The notes under the pieces are model-generated. The model saw nothing but the letters and a program-made list of their open reading frames with translations. It did not search any database and had not been told where the DNA came from. From Sedimenticola sp. (lineage in GTDB: Bacteria; Pseudomonadota; Gammaproteobacteria; Chromatiales; Chromatiaceae), in NCBI GenBank assembly GCA_026983675.1, contig JALSTP010000199.1:1-32217 (forward strand): DNA of 32,217 nt, written 5' to 3'. The translations under genes were made by a program, and so were the position numbers. Below, in pieces: positions 1 to 8,174 of the stretch (positions are counted from its first letter, which is position 1; the number at the start of each line of letters is the position of its first letter).

Positions 1-3000
1 TCAAGAGCGATACGCCGACCCAGAACTACGGGAGCGACGGCAGCGTCAAGGTATTCAAAGGTTTTTCCTCGGAGCAGCGCGCGTTGTTCAAGTTCGATAT
101 TCAGAACAGCGGTATCCCGGCGGACGTCCAGATTATCTATGCGGCGGCAAAGATCTTCGTTCTGGACTCGAATGCGTCTACGGATGTGACGGTGCATCGC
201 GTCACCGCCGACTGGAGTGAATCGACGGTCGATTGGGACGCTGTCCAGGCGAGCCATGAGGGTTCGGCCATTGCCACCATTCCGCGAGGCACCCCCGCCG
301 GCCACTATGTGTCGCTCAATATCGCGCCCCTGGTGCAAGGCTGGCTGAACGGAAGCATCCCCAATCAAGGGATTATGCTCAAGAGCGGGTGGGGCCTGGA
401 TTCGAGCAAGTTCAGCAGCAAGGAGGACAGCGATCCGGCGCAGCACCCCTATCTCGAGGTCAAGGTGCTCGATGGGACGCTGTCGAACCGGGCAGACATC
501 CGTGTCACCGGCACGTTGGCCAACGGCATCAGCCGAAGCCGCGTTCGCCTGGGGGTTGCGTTGTACCAAACGCCCGCAAACGTCGTCAGCCAGCAGCCGG
601 GTGGCGCGGAGGGCCGGGACACCTTCATCCTAAGGAGCAAAACGGACCGGAACTATGGCGCGCACGGCGAACTGTGGGTGACGCGCTGGGGGGGGGATGA
701 GGGCCGGGCATTGCTCCGGTTCAGGACCGATTCGATCCCGCCCGGCGCGCACGTGGTCAACGCAAGGCTTCAACTCTATCAGGACACCCCCAGTTCGGAT
801 GGCGGACCCGTCAGTGTACACCGCGTCACGTCCGACTGGGCGGAGGGCGGCAAGACGGGGCAGACGGGACCGGGGGCGACCTGGAGCGCACGCGATACCG
901 GCGTCGACTGGCACACGCCCGGCGGTGATTTCGATCCCCAAGCCGTTGCGACGACGGACATCCCGATGGGGGTTAAAGGGTGGTTCGCCTGGGATGTCAC
1001 ATCGTTGGTCCAGGGATGGGTGGACGGCGCCTATGCCAATCAAGGCCTGATGTTGTTCCCGGAGACGGCCGCAACGGACGTCTATTTCAGCAGCAGCGAT
1101 GCCTCGGATGCCAGTCTGCATCCAAAGCTCACGATCGAGTATACCTGCGAATGCGGCGTCACCTGCCAGCCGCCCCAGGGTTCGGGGAACCTGCTCTTGG
1201 TGGTGGGCGATGCCGCTACTCCCGATCCGGCCGATGTGGAGAAGAAGGCGCTTTTCGAATCCTGGGGCTATGCGGTGACCTTCTTCGACGACGGCAATGA
1301 CCGGTCGGCCTTCGATACCGCACTGGCAAACAGCGATCTGGCCTACGTCTCGGAAACGGCAGTCAGTTGGACGCTGGGCAACAAGCTGACCTCGACCGAG
1401 AAAGGGGTGGTGAATGAAGAGGGCAGGGAGAACGCCAAGCTGGGGATCTCCAGCAGTCATGGCGCCACCGTCGGGAGGCAACTGGAGGTGACCGACAACA
1501 GTCACTACATTACCGCGCTCTTTCCCGTTGGCGTCATCCCCATATACACCGCCGATATGGAGGGTCTGCAGGCGGCAGGCACATTGGCGGCCGATCTGCA
1601 GACGCTGGGTGAGTTTGCAGGTTCTCCCGGGCTGGCGGTGATCGAGAAGGGGGGCGTCCTGGCCGATGGCTCCAGCGTCGCCGCCGGCCGGCGCGTGATG
1701 CTTCCCATCGGTCGCCACGGCAAGTTCAACTGGAAGTATCTCAACAACAATGGCTATCTAATAGTACAGCGGGCCATCGAGTGGGCGGCCACCGCGCCCG
1801 CCGCGCCACCGCCCCCCATGAGGGTCTACTGGACCGATGATCAGGCGGGCAAGATCCAGCGCGCCGATCCCGACGGCGGCAATCTGGAGGATGTCTTGAC
1901 AGGACTCGATGCCCCCACCGGACTGGCCATCGACACCGCCAACGGCAAGATCTACTGGGCGAATGGTCATTCGGAGATACGCCGCGCCAATCTCGACGGC
2001 GCCGGGGCCGAAACGGTGGTGACCGAGCCGGCGTCGAGCATTGTGTTCGATGTGAAGGTGGATACCGCCAACGGCAAGGTGTATTGGACCAACAACAGCA
2101 CGCGCAGCATCCGCCGCGCGAACCTGGACGGGAGCCTCGTGGAGACGGTCTATGCGGCGGCTTCAGGGCGGCCAGCCTACATCTCGCTCGATACCCGGGC
2201 GGGACAGGTCTACTACACCGATTTCGATGGGGGCACGGTGAGCCGCGTCAATATGGACGGCACGGGCCAGGTCGATTTGGTCACCGGCCTTGGCAATCCC
2301 GTGGGGAACGGACTGGATGTGACCCACGGCAAGATCTACTGGAGCGATGGCTCGGGTGGAGACAGTGTGCGGCGCGCCGGTCTGGATGGCAGCGGGGTCG
2401 AGGTAGTGGCCAGCGGGATCGGCGCGCCGCAGGACGTGGCGGTGGATCCCCAAAACGCCCGTTTCTATTGGGCCGGTGCCTGGGATCAGAATGTTCGTGG
2501 CGCCGATCTGGATGGCGCCAATGCCGCGGACGTGGCGGGCGGCCTGACCCGGCCGCGTGGCGTCGTGCTCGTGGAGGCGTCCCGCGTCCCGCCAACGGGC
2601 GGTGGGGGCGGCGGAGGCGGTGGCGGCAGCGGGGGCTGTAATGGAACCTTCCGCGACGAGTTTAATACCGTATCCTATTCCAACAATGATGGGACCCTCG
2701 TTTGGGCAGGGGACTGGAAGGAGATCAACGAGTCCGACGGCGCCGGGGCCGGCGATGAACGGGTGCGGAATGACAATGGTTCGTCCCGGTTGCGGGTGCA
2801 GGACAATGACGGCGGCGGCGAGGGCGTGGAACGGGAGGCAGATCTGTCCGGGGCGGCCGCCGCAACCCTGAGTTTTCGCTACCGGCGCTCCGGCCTGGAC
2901 AACGCGAATGACTATGTGAAGGTCGAGATATCCGCCAACGGCGCTGCCGGTCCGTGGACAGAGATCGCACGCTTTCAGGGGAAGGCCACGGATTACGCCT

Positions 3001-3134
3001 ACCGCGCCTTCAGTCAGGACATCAGCGGCTATATCTCGTCGAAGACCCGTATCCGTTTACTGACCTCGCCGAAGATGGGCGGCCGCGACGCGGTGATGTT
3101 CGATGATGTTCAGATCCAATGCAGTCCATATTAA
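1..3134 (+). CDS. Large mosaic secreted/surface protein, 5' truncated (DNRLRE, Rossmann-like, YWTD propeller)
   Basis: The frame is open from base 3, so the true start lies outside the window; the TTG at 84 is internal. Modules in order: DNRLRE-type jelly roll (about bases 3-470, with the NYGSDGSVKVF motif near its start); a second DNRLRE module (600-1150, NYGAHGELWV, VTSLVQGWVDG); a Rossmann/flavodoxin-like segment (1190-1800, LLLVVGDAATPD); six YWTD-type propeller repeats (1820-2570: VYWTDD, IYWANG, VYWTNN, VYYTDF, IYWSDG, FYWAGA); a poly-Gly linker (2595-2636); and a C-terminal beta-sandwich-like domain. Such modules are typical of extracellular carbohydrate- or protein-binding proteins. 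It may be a functional counterpart of the large MshQ protein of MSHA loci, inferred only from position next to msh genes. A run of nine G lies at 688-696. The TAA stop (3132-3134) is inside the terminal repeat of the adjacent MITE-like element. Confidence 0.8.
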   Translation, partial: KSDTPTQNYGSDGSVKVFKGFSSEQRALFKFDIQNSGIPADVQIIYAAAKIFVLDSNASTDVTVHRVTADWSESTVDWDAVQASHEGSAIATIPRGTPAGHYVSLNIAPLVQGWLNGSIPNQGIMLKSGWGLDSSKFSSKEDSDPAQHPYLEVKVLDGTLSNRADIRVTGTLANGISRSRVRLGVALYQTPANVVSQQPGGAEGRDTFILRSKTDRNYGAHGELWVTRWGGDEGRALLRFRTDSIPPGAHVVNARLQLYQDTPSSDGGPVSVHRVTSDWAEGGKTGQTGPGATWSARDTGVDWHTPGGDFDPQAVATTDIPMGVKGWFAWDVTSLVQGWVDGAYANQGLMLFPETAATDVYFSSSDASDASLHPKLTIEYTCECGVTCQPPQGSGNLLLVVGDAATPDPADVEKKALFESWGYAVTFFDDGNDRSAFDTALANSDLAYVSETAVSWTLGNKLTSTEKGVVNEEGRENAKLGISSSHGATVGRQLEVTDNSHYITALFPVGVIPIYTADMEGLQAAGTLAADLQTLGEFAGSPGLAVIEKGGVLADGSSVAAGRRVMLPIGRHGKFNWKYLNNNGYLIVQRAIEWAATAPAAPPPPMRVYWTDDQAGKIQRADPDGGNLEDVLTGLDAPTGLAIDTANGKIYWANGHSEIRRANLDGAGAETVVTEPASSIVFDVKVDTANGKVYWTNNSTRSIRRANLDGSLVETVYAAASGRPAYISLDTRAGQVYYTDFDGGTVSRVNMDGTGQVDLVTGLGNPVGNGLDVTHGKIYWSDGSGGDSVRRAGLDGSGVEVVASGIGAPQDVAVDPQNARFYWAGAWDQNVRGADLDGANAADVAGGLTRPRGVVLVEASRVPPTGGGGGGGGGGSGGCNGTFRDEFNTVSYSNNDGTLVWAGDWKEINESDGAGAGDERVRNDNGSSRLRVQDNDGGGEGVEREADLSGAAAATLSFRYRRSGLDNANDYVKVEISANGAAGPWTEIARFQGKATDYAYRAFSQDISGYISSKTRIRLLTSPKMGGRDAVMFDDVQIQCSPY

Positions 3135-3461
3135 CCCGGCAACAATATATATCGTATTCAGCCGTGGCGTGCCGGTTCGCAGCAAGGCGGCCCATCGCCG
3201 CTGTAGCCACCCTACAGCAAGATGGGGCAACGCAGTCTGCGGTCCGGCACGCCGCGGCCTGTCTTTGAATATCATAGGGTTAGGGGCTTCAGGCAGGCGC
3301 CGGACCTGCGTTCCAGTGCGCTGGACAGGATGTCCAAGTGTCGCGAGTGCATGGATGCACTGGAGCGACCTTGGCAAGGGAATGACCCTTGCCTGCGCAC
3401 TGGGCCTTGTTCCGGCGCCTGCCTGAAGCCCTGAATGCAATATATATTGTTGCCGGGTTAA
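3131..3461. mobile_element. MITE-like element, copy 1 (complete, modules A and B)
   Basis: Non-coding element of 331 bp with near-perfect terminal inverted repeats beginning TTAACCCGGCAACAATATAT; TA flanks both ends (3129-3130 and 3462-3463). It contains two nested fold-back modules. Module A has a 15-bp stem, 3161-3175 with 3244-3258 (one G-T), enclosing a small hairpin CTGTAG/CTACAG (3201-3217). Module B has a perfect 20-bp stem, 3284-3303 with 3412-3431, enclosing hairpins 3346-3361 and 3373-3393. Short reading frames across it are by-products of the repeats. Shortened relatives lie at 10011-10171 and 31854-32093. Confidence 0.85.
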
Positions 3462-3619
3462 TAGCATGTAGGCAACGTGTTGATCCGATGGATGAAGATA
3501 ACCGGGGCCGTTCCGGGCGCTTGCCGGACGCCACGCTAGCGGTTGCTGGAAGCCACTCCCTGTGAGTCCCCATCATGTCCTCTTCTCCCGCCGGGGTAAG
3601 GTATCTATGTGAAATTGGG

Positions 3620-3646
3620 TAAAGTCATTTAATTCCCTGCCGATAG
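3620..3646 (+). promoter_or_regulatory. Sigma-28 (FliA)-type promoter for the HDOD gene
   Basis: TAAAGTCA (3620-3627), an 11-base spacer, then GCCGATAG (3639-3646). The enterobacterial FliA consensus is TAAAGTTT-N11-GCCGATAA; this site matches 6/8 and 7/8 with exact spacing. Transcription would start near 3653, about 35 bases before the HDOD start codon. It implies co-regulation with late flagellar/chemotaxis genes. Confidence 0.7.
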
Positions 3647-3687
3647 ATGCAGTATCCGCAACAAAATCGTATCAGGGGGACGCGGCG

Positions 3688-4551
3688 ATGCCGATCTCAA
3701 TGGAGGAAATCAGCAGGAAGGCACGATTGATGTCGTTGCCGGATCTCTATGTCCGGCTGCGCACGATATTGAGCGACCCTGACTATTCGATGGTTCAGAT
3801 CGCTGAACTCATCGGGAACGATCCAGGGATGTCGGCGCGGATTTTGAAGATCGTCAACAGCGCCTTTTTCGGCTTTCCCGCGCGCATCGAAACCGTCTCC
3901 CGGGCGATCAACATGTTGGGCACGCAACAGATCCACGACCTTGTGCTGGCCACTTCCGTCACCAAGACCTTCGAGGGGATCTCGACGGAGGTCATGGATA
4001 TGCACACCTTCTGGTACAACAGTGTCTACTGCGCCGTCAGCGCGCGGCTGCTGGCCTCGGCGTGCAACGTGCTCGATTCCGAACGCCTGTTTGTCGCCGG
4101 GTTGCTGAGGGATATCGGTCACCTGCTGATGTACCAGCACGAGCCCGGACTGTCCGAACAGTGCATGCAGCTTGCCGAAGAGAGCGGACGGCCCCTGTTC
4201 AGGGTCGAACGCGAACTGTTTGGCTACGATTATGCCCAGGTGGGGGCGCACCTCATGCGGCAATGGCAGTTGCCACGCAGCCTCGTGGAGGCCACCGAGT
4301 TTCATGTGGAGCCAGACCGGGCGCAGGAGCACGGACTGGAGTGCGGCATCATCCATATTGCCTGCCAATTGACCCAGGCGATGACCAAGGTCGTCGATGT
4401 GGAACAGCAGGTATTGCATGCCGATCCCCTGAGCTGGTCGCTCACCGGCCTGTCACCCAATCAATGCCCCTCGATCCATCTGGATGCGGAAAGCCAGATG
4501 GGTGAGGTGATGGCGCTGATCTTCCCGCCCCAGCAACGCCGCTCCGCCTGA
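3688..4551 (+). CDS. HDOD domain signalling protein
   Basis: 287 residues, nearly all one HDOD domain. The N-terminal helices contain the typical NDPGMSARILKIVNSAFFG block (about residues 50-70), followed by VSRAINMLGTQQIHDLVLA. The HD-like position reads GLLRDIGHLLMY, so the His-Asp metal-binding pair of true HD hydrolases is not intact; this is usual for HDOD proteins, which are regarded as non-enzymatic signalling modules. No receiver, GGDEF or EAL domain is fused to it. The ATG is preceded by AGGGGGA (3674-3680). It has its own sigma-28-like promoter and is followed after 120 bp by a GGDEF gene with a second such promoter. A role in motility/attachment signalling is inferred from this context. 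Confidence 0.88.
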   Translation: MPISMEEISRKARLMSLPDLYVRLRTILSDPDYSMVQIAELIGNDPGMSARILKIVNSAFFGFPARIETVSRAINMLGTQQIHDLVLATSVTKTFEGISTEVMDMHTFWYNSVYCAVSARLLASACNVLDSERLFVAGLLRDIGHLLMYQHEPGLSEQCMQLAEESGRPLFRVERELFGYDYAQVGAHLMRQWQLPRSLVEATEFHVEPDRAQEHGLECGIIHIACQLTQAMTKVVDVEQQVLHADPLSWSLTGLSPNQCPSIHLDAESQMGEVMALIFPPQQRRSA

Positions 4552-4601
4552 GGGCGCAAGCCCCGCTGTCATTCGCCATGCCCGCAACGCGCGTCCGGGC
4601 G

Positions 4602-4628
4602 TCAAGAATTTAATTACCCGGCCGATAC
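4602..4628 (+). promoter_or_regulatory. Sigma-28 (FliA)-type promoter for the GGDEF-msh genes
   Basis: TCAAGAAT (4602-4609), 11-base spacer, GCCGATAC (4621-4628). The -10 matches the FliA consensus 7/8. The -35 matches 5/8, and its TCAAG core is common in FliA promoters of other bacteria. The T-rich spacer also resembles that of the site at 3620 (both contain TTTAATT). Expected start near 4635, about 37 bases before the ATG at 4672. Confidence 0.62.
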
Positions 4629-4671
4629 CCTGTGGGAATCAACTGCTTGAGAAAAAGGGATTGCCGAAACC

Positions 4672-5847
4672 ATGGCAAAACGCGTAAGAGAACTGAAGGA
4701 TCTGTGGTCGATGACCCGTTTCGACCGGCCAGAACTCTCCCGTTATGCGGAGGAACACGTGCTGGCGGACACCCGTACAGGCGTCACCACGCTGGGTATT
4801 GTCAGCATGGTGCTGCTCGCGGTCGGGGCATTGGCCTACAGCACGATCGGCTATGACGTCGCCTATGCCTATACCTGTGGGATATTGGCGTTCTTTTCGG
4901 GGTATATCGCGCTTTCCGCGCACATGGTGAAACAGACGAGGCTGCTATATCTGTTGGGGACGCTGTTGCTGGTCGTGGTCGCGACGGCGTTTGTGTTGCT
5001 GGCGCACCGGTTCGGGGCCTTCAATACGGGGCTTTATGTCAGTGTCGTATTGTTGTTCATGGTCATGCCCCTGGTGCCCTGGGGAGGAAAGGAGGCGTTG
5101 GTGACCATTTCCCTGGTCTACGGTCTCTTTACCGCGTCCACGCTCAGCGTCCATGGCCGGTTCGATGCGCGCACACTCTGGCTCCTCCAGTTCCTGATGG
5201 CGGCGGGTGCGCTGGTGACATTGACCGTGATCGCGCGGGCGGTGGATGTGAGAAAAAACGATATCCGGCTCCGCTTCGAACTGGAAAAGGCGCGCAAGGA
5301 GATGGAACTTCTCTCTAACAAGGATCCTCTTACTGGGACATGGAATCGCCGTTACCTCGACTCGCACAGCGAGGCGCTCATGGCGAAATTGAAGCAGGAG
5401 GGTGGACAGATGATCCACTTCGGTCTGCTGGACGTGGACAAGTTCAAGCAGATAAACGACAGCTACGGCCATGGTTTTGGGGATCTGGTATTGCGCAAGC
5501 TGGTGGATGCGATCAAGAACGCGATGGGTCGCAATGGCTATATCTTCCGTATAGGGGGCGACGAGTTTGCCTTACTGGTCCGGCACGACGATCCCGACCG
5601 GATGGTCGAAGAGGCCGTCGACAGGTTGAACGGGGATGCCGAGGTCCAGGCGCAGGGTCAGGGGCATGCCATCGATGTCAGTTGTGGATTTCTCCCATTG
5701 TCGAATTGCGACTGCAGTGCGTTGGAGGATGTCTACAGCGATGTGGACAAGCTCATGTATGAGAAGAAGTACAAAAAACGCGATGCGACATCTCCCGAGG
5801 CAGGGCCGGCTACCGTGGCAGGTGGTCGATGCCGAGCGGCGCGCTGA
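4672..5847 (+). CDS. Membrane-bound GGDEF diguanylate cyclase
   Basis: 391 residues. Residues about 40-195 hold roughly six hydrophobic segments forming an uncharacterised membrane sensor. A short helical linker (LRFELEKARKEMELL) leads into a GGDEF domain starting at NKDPLTGTWNRR. The active-site motif GGDEF is intact at 295-299, with LLDVDKFKQINDSYGHGFGD upstream, so c-di-GMP synthesis from two GTP is expected. The product-inhibition site (RxxD, five residues before GGDEF) reads GRNG, so allosteric I-site feedback is probably absent. The stop TGA overlaps the mshI start as ATGA (5845-5849), implying translational coupling with pilus genes; in Vibrio MSHA loci a GGDEF/EAL-type gene, mshH, also precedes mshI. 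A cytoplasmic-side enzyme producing c-di-GMP for MSHA pilus control is inferred. Confidence 0.92.
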   Translation: MAKRVRELKDLWSMTRFDRPELSRYAEEHVLADTRTGVTTLGIVSMVLLAVGALAYSTIGYDVAYAYTCGILAFFSGYIALSAHMVKQTRLLYLLGTLLLVVVATAFVLLAHRFGAFNTGLYVSVVLLFMVMPLVPWGGKEALVTISLVYGLFTASTLSVHGRFDARTLWLLQFLMAAGALVTLTVIARAVDVRKNDIRLRFELEKARKEMELLSNKDPLTGTWNRRYLDSHSEALMAKLKQEGGQMIHFGLLDVDKFKQINDSYGHGFGDLVLRKLVDAIKNAMGRNGYIFRIGGDEFALLVRHDDPDRMVEEAVDRLNGDAEVQAQGQGHAIDVSCGFLPLSNCDCSALEDVYSDVDKLMYEKKYKKRDATSPEAGPATVAGGRCRAAR

Positions 5848-6980
5848 TGACGTTGGTGCGCAGTCTCCTGTCGCTTTTCACCCGTGGCGGAGGGGTGGGC
5901 CCTGCTGCCGGCCGGGTCGCGCCCATTGGTCTGGATGTGGGACTGGAACAGCTCAACCTGGCGCAATGTGAAAGACGGCGTGACGGTGGCATCGCATTGA
6001 AGGCGAGCAGGGTCGTGCCCTTCAGCGGTTCCAGGGCCGAGTTGCTGGGGTCGCCCAATCGGTTGAAGCGGCTGATGGCGGAAGCGATGGAAGATGGCGG
6101 ATTCTCGGGGCGTCGGATCGTTGCCTCCCTTCCCCCCGCGGATGTGCGTATCTTCACCCTCTCGTACACCACGGGGGGTAAGAGCGACGCCGAGGCGATC
6201 CTCGGTCTGGTGGGCAACCGGGTGGAAGGGGCCTTGGCCGACTATGTGATCGACTATCTGCCGGTGCGCGCCAGCAAAGGCGACGAAGAGAGCCTGGCGG
6301 TGGTGGCGTTGGCGAAAAAGCGCCTGGTCGTGCGGTACCTGGATGCCATTGCCCACTCGGGCTTCGACGTGATCGCGCTCGAGGTGGGACCCTCGGCGAT
6401 CAAGCGTCTGGTCTCGATCATGGCCGACGATGGTGAATACCGGACCGTGCTCGTCATCAATTTTGGCAGGACCGAAAGTTATCTCACGATGGTATCGGGC
6501 CGGCGGCTGCTGTTCGATCAGGAAATCGATTTTGGTGAAGACATCCTGCTTCAGCGTGTTGCGGAATCGCTCAAACTGGATGTTGATATCGCCAGAAAGA
6601 TGGTGCTCAGGCACGGCGTGGCGAAAAGCGGGGCGGCCCATACGGAGAGCGACGAGGAACGCGAAATCGTGGAGACCCTGGCCCAGATCGTGAGACCGGA
6701 ATTCCAGCGGCTGGTGGACGAGGTCGGTCGTGTACTGGTCTATGCGGCGTCGGAGACCCGGGGGCAGTCGGTCAGTGACATCTTCGTGATGGGGAGCATC
6801 GCCCGCTGGCCCGGGGCAACGGCACTGCTGGGAAAGATGCTCAGTGTGCCTGTCGCGTCGATGCCGAGCCCTTTCGCCTCGGCCCGGTCCGATGCATCGG
6901 CCACCTCTGTCGCGGATGAAATTCCCGAATTGGCCGTCGCGATAGGTCTGTCCTTGCGGGAGATTGCCGACCATGCATGA
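5847..6980 (+). CDS. mshI: MSHA biogenesis protein MshI (PilM-like actin-fold protein)
   Basis: 377 residues from the ATG that overlaps the upstream stop, with GAGCGG about 7 bases before it; an in-frame ATG at 5829 would add six residues. The PilM/actin-like ATPase fold shows in IGLDVGLEQLNLAQ near the N-terminus, ASLPPADVRIFTL, and VLVINFGRTESYLTMVSG (second phosphate-binding loop). No transmembrane segment is apparent. PilM-type proteins form a cytoplasmic ring that binds the N-terminal tail of the PilN-type partner, which is the next gene (overlap of 8 bp). First gene of the tightly overlapping set mshI-pilN-like-mshJ-mshK-mshL. Confidence 0.85.
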   Translation: MTLVRSLLSLFTRGGGVGPAAGRVAPIGLDVGLEQLNLAQCERRRDGGIALKASRVVPFSGSRAELLGSPNRLKRLMAEAMEDGGFSGRRIVASLPPADVRIFTLSYTTGGKSDAEAILGLVGNRVEGALADYVIDYLPVRASKGDEESLAVVALAKKRLVVRYLDAIAHSGFDVIALEVGPSAIKRLVSIMADDGEYRTVLVINFGRTESYLTMVSGRRLLFDQEIDFGEDILLQRVAESLKLDVDIARKMVLRHGVAKSGAAHTESDEEREIVETLAQIVRPEFQRLVDEVGRVLVYAASETRGQSVSDIFVMGSIARWPGATALLGKMLSVPVASMPSPFASARSDASATSVADEIPELAVAIGLSLREIADHA

Positions 6981-7602
6981 GATCGACTTGATTCCATTGG
7001 ACTATCGGGAAAGCCGGCTCAAGAGGCGTTGGGTCCGCCGTTGGCTCGCCGCCGTGGCCTTTCTGGTGGCCGTTTCCGGGGTGGCGCACATGGGGCTTGA
7101 CCGCTGGCGGACAGCGGTAAAGGAAAATCTGGCCGGGGCGCGCCAGCAACATGCCGCCGTGTTGGCGCGAAGGCAACGTCTCGTGGTGCTCGGAAAGGAG
7201 ATGGCGCGGCTCCAGAAACAGGTGGCGGACTTGAAGGCGCTTCGCGCTGGAGTACCGGTCGTGGAACTGTTCGCCTCCATCGACAAGGCGATCGATGCCC
7301 ACAAGGTCTGGTTTACGCGTTGGCGCTACGAGGGGGATCTGAAACATTCAGGAAAGGGTACGGCGCGAACGGCCGCCTCCGCCCGTGTGGCAGCCGGAAC
7401 AGGGCCGGATGCCGGGGGCGCCAAGCGCGCCCGTTTGGATATAGCGGGCAAGGCGATAGATCATGAGGCATTGTCGGTCTTCGTGTCCAGGCTGGTGGCG
7501 CAGCCGGGCGTGGAGGATGCGCGGATTGTCGATGCCCGTCAGGTACGGGAAGCGGAAGGGGCGGTGGTGAGTTTCCGTCTGATGGTGAAGGTGCGTTCGT
7601 GA
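6973..7602 (+). CDS. PilN-like MSHA biogenesis protein (MshI2-type)
   Basis: 209 residues from ATG 6973; a TTG at 6964 would add three. The N-terminus MHEIDLIPLDYRE is the conserved PilN tail that docks on PilM-type proteins. One transmembrane helix follows (about residues 24-42), then a coiled-coil stretch (KENLAGARQQHAAVLARRQR... to about residue 95) and a C-terminal ferredoxin-like periplasmic domain interrupted by a low-complexity Ala/Gly/Arg loop (about residues 118-155). It bridges the cytoplasmic MshI ring to the periplasmic PilO-like partner. Genes on both sides overlap it by a few bases. Confidence 0.82.
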   Translation: MHEIDLIPLDYRESRLKRRWVRRWLAAVAFLVAVSGVAHMGLDRWRTAVKENLAGARQQHAAVLARRQRLVVLGKEMARLQKQVADLKALRAGVPVVELFASIDKAIDAHKVWFTRWRYEGDLKHSGKGTARTAASARVAAGTGPDAGGAKRARLDIAGKAIDHEALSVFVSRLVAQPGVEDARIVDARQVREAEGAVVSFRLMVKVRS

Positions 7603-8174
7603 CGGCGGGCAACGCAATGGCGGAACAATGGTTGCGGCGCGTCGAGGTGTCGACCTTGAGGACGCTGCTCCTCTCCACCCTCCTGTTGGTGGCGGTGGCG
7701 CTGTACAGTTGGCTGATAGGTCCGGAGGTGAAGGCGATACGGACGATGTACGGGATGCAGAAGCAGGTGTCCTCGGGGCCGACGGATGACGCCACGGCGG
7801 CCCGGATAGAGAAAAAAAAGGCGGAGCTTGCCGGCCTGCGGGCGGCCCTGGCGGGCATGTTGCACAATGCGCCCCCCCACGAACTGGAGTCGCGGGTGCT
7901 CGGAAAGTTGCAGCAACTGTCATGGGATACCGGAATGGAATTGATAAGCGTGGCGCCGGAGCAGACCCGCGAGGTGGCGGGTTTTGAGGAGAGGCGGTTT
8001 CGCATCAAGCTGAAGGGCAGCTATTTCCATCTGTACGAATGGCTGACCCGTATCTCGGACGATCCGCCGTTCCTCGTATTGCAGAAGTACGAACTTCGAA
8101 AGAAAACGAATCCGAAAGGGGATGCCTTGCTGGATGTGGACTTGATGGTCGCCAGTTACGGGATGGTGCAATGA
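7599..8174 (+). CDS. mshJ: MSHA biogenesis protein MshJ (PilO-like)
   Basis: 191 residues from a GTG overlapping the previous stop (GTGA); an ATG at 7617 is an alternative start. One transmembrane segment (LRTLLLSTLLLVAVALYSWL, about residues 20-40) is followed by a coiled coil (ARIEKKKAELAGLRAALAGM) and a compact C-terminal domain ending in YFHLYEWLTRISDDPPFL... This is the architecture of PilO/GspM-like inner-membrane alignment proteins. It pairs with the preceding PilN-like protein and probably contacts MshK. Confidence 0.82.
   Translation: MTAGNAMAEQWLRRVEVSTLRTLLLSTLLLVAVALYSWLIGPEVKAIRTMYGMQKQVSSGPTDDATAARIEKKKAELAGLRAALAGMLHNAPPHELESRVLGKLQQLSWDTGMELISVAPEQTREVAGFEERRFRIKLKGSYFHLYEWLTRISDDPPFLVLQKYELRKKTNPKGDALLDVDLMVASYGMVQ

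Noticed and set aside
3057-3467. Short frames across the three MITE copies
   Set aside because: They appear on both strands with Arg/Pro/Cys-rich products and run through the inverted repeats; they follow the repeat, not a conserved protein.
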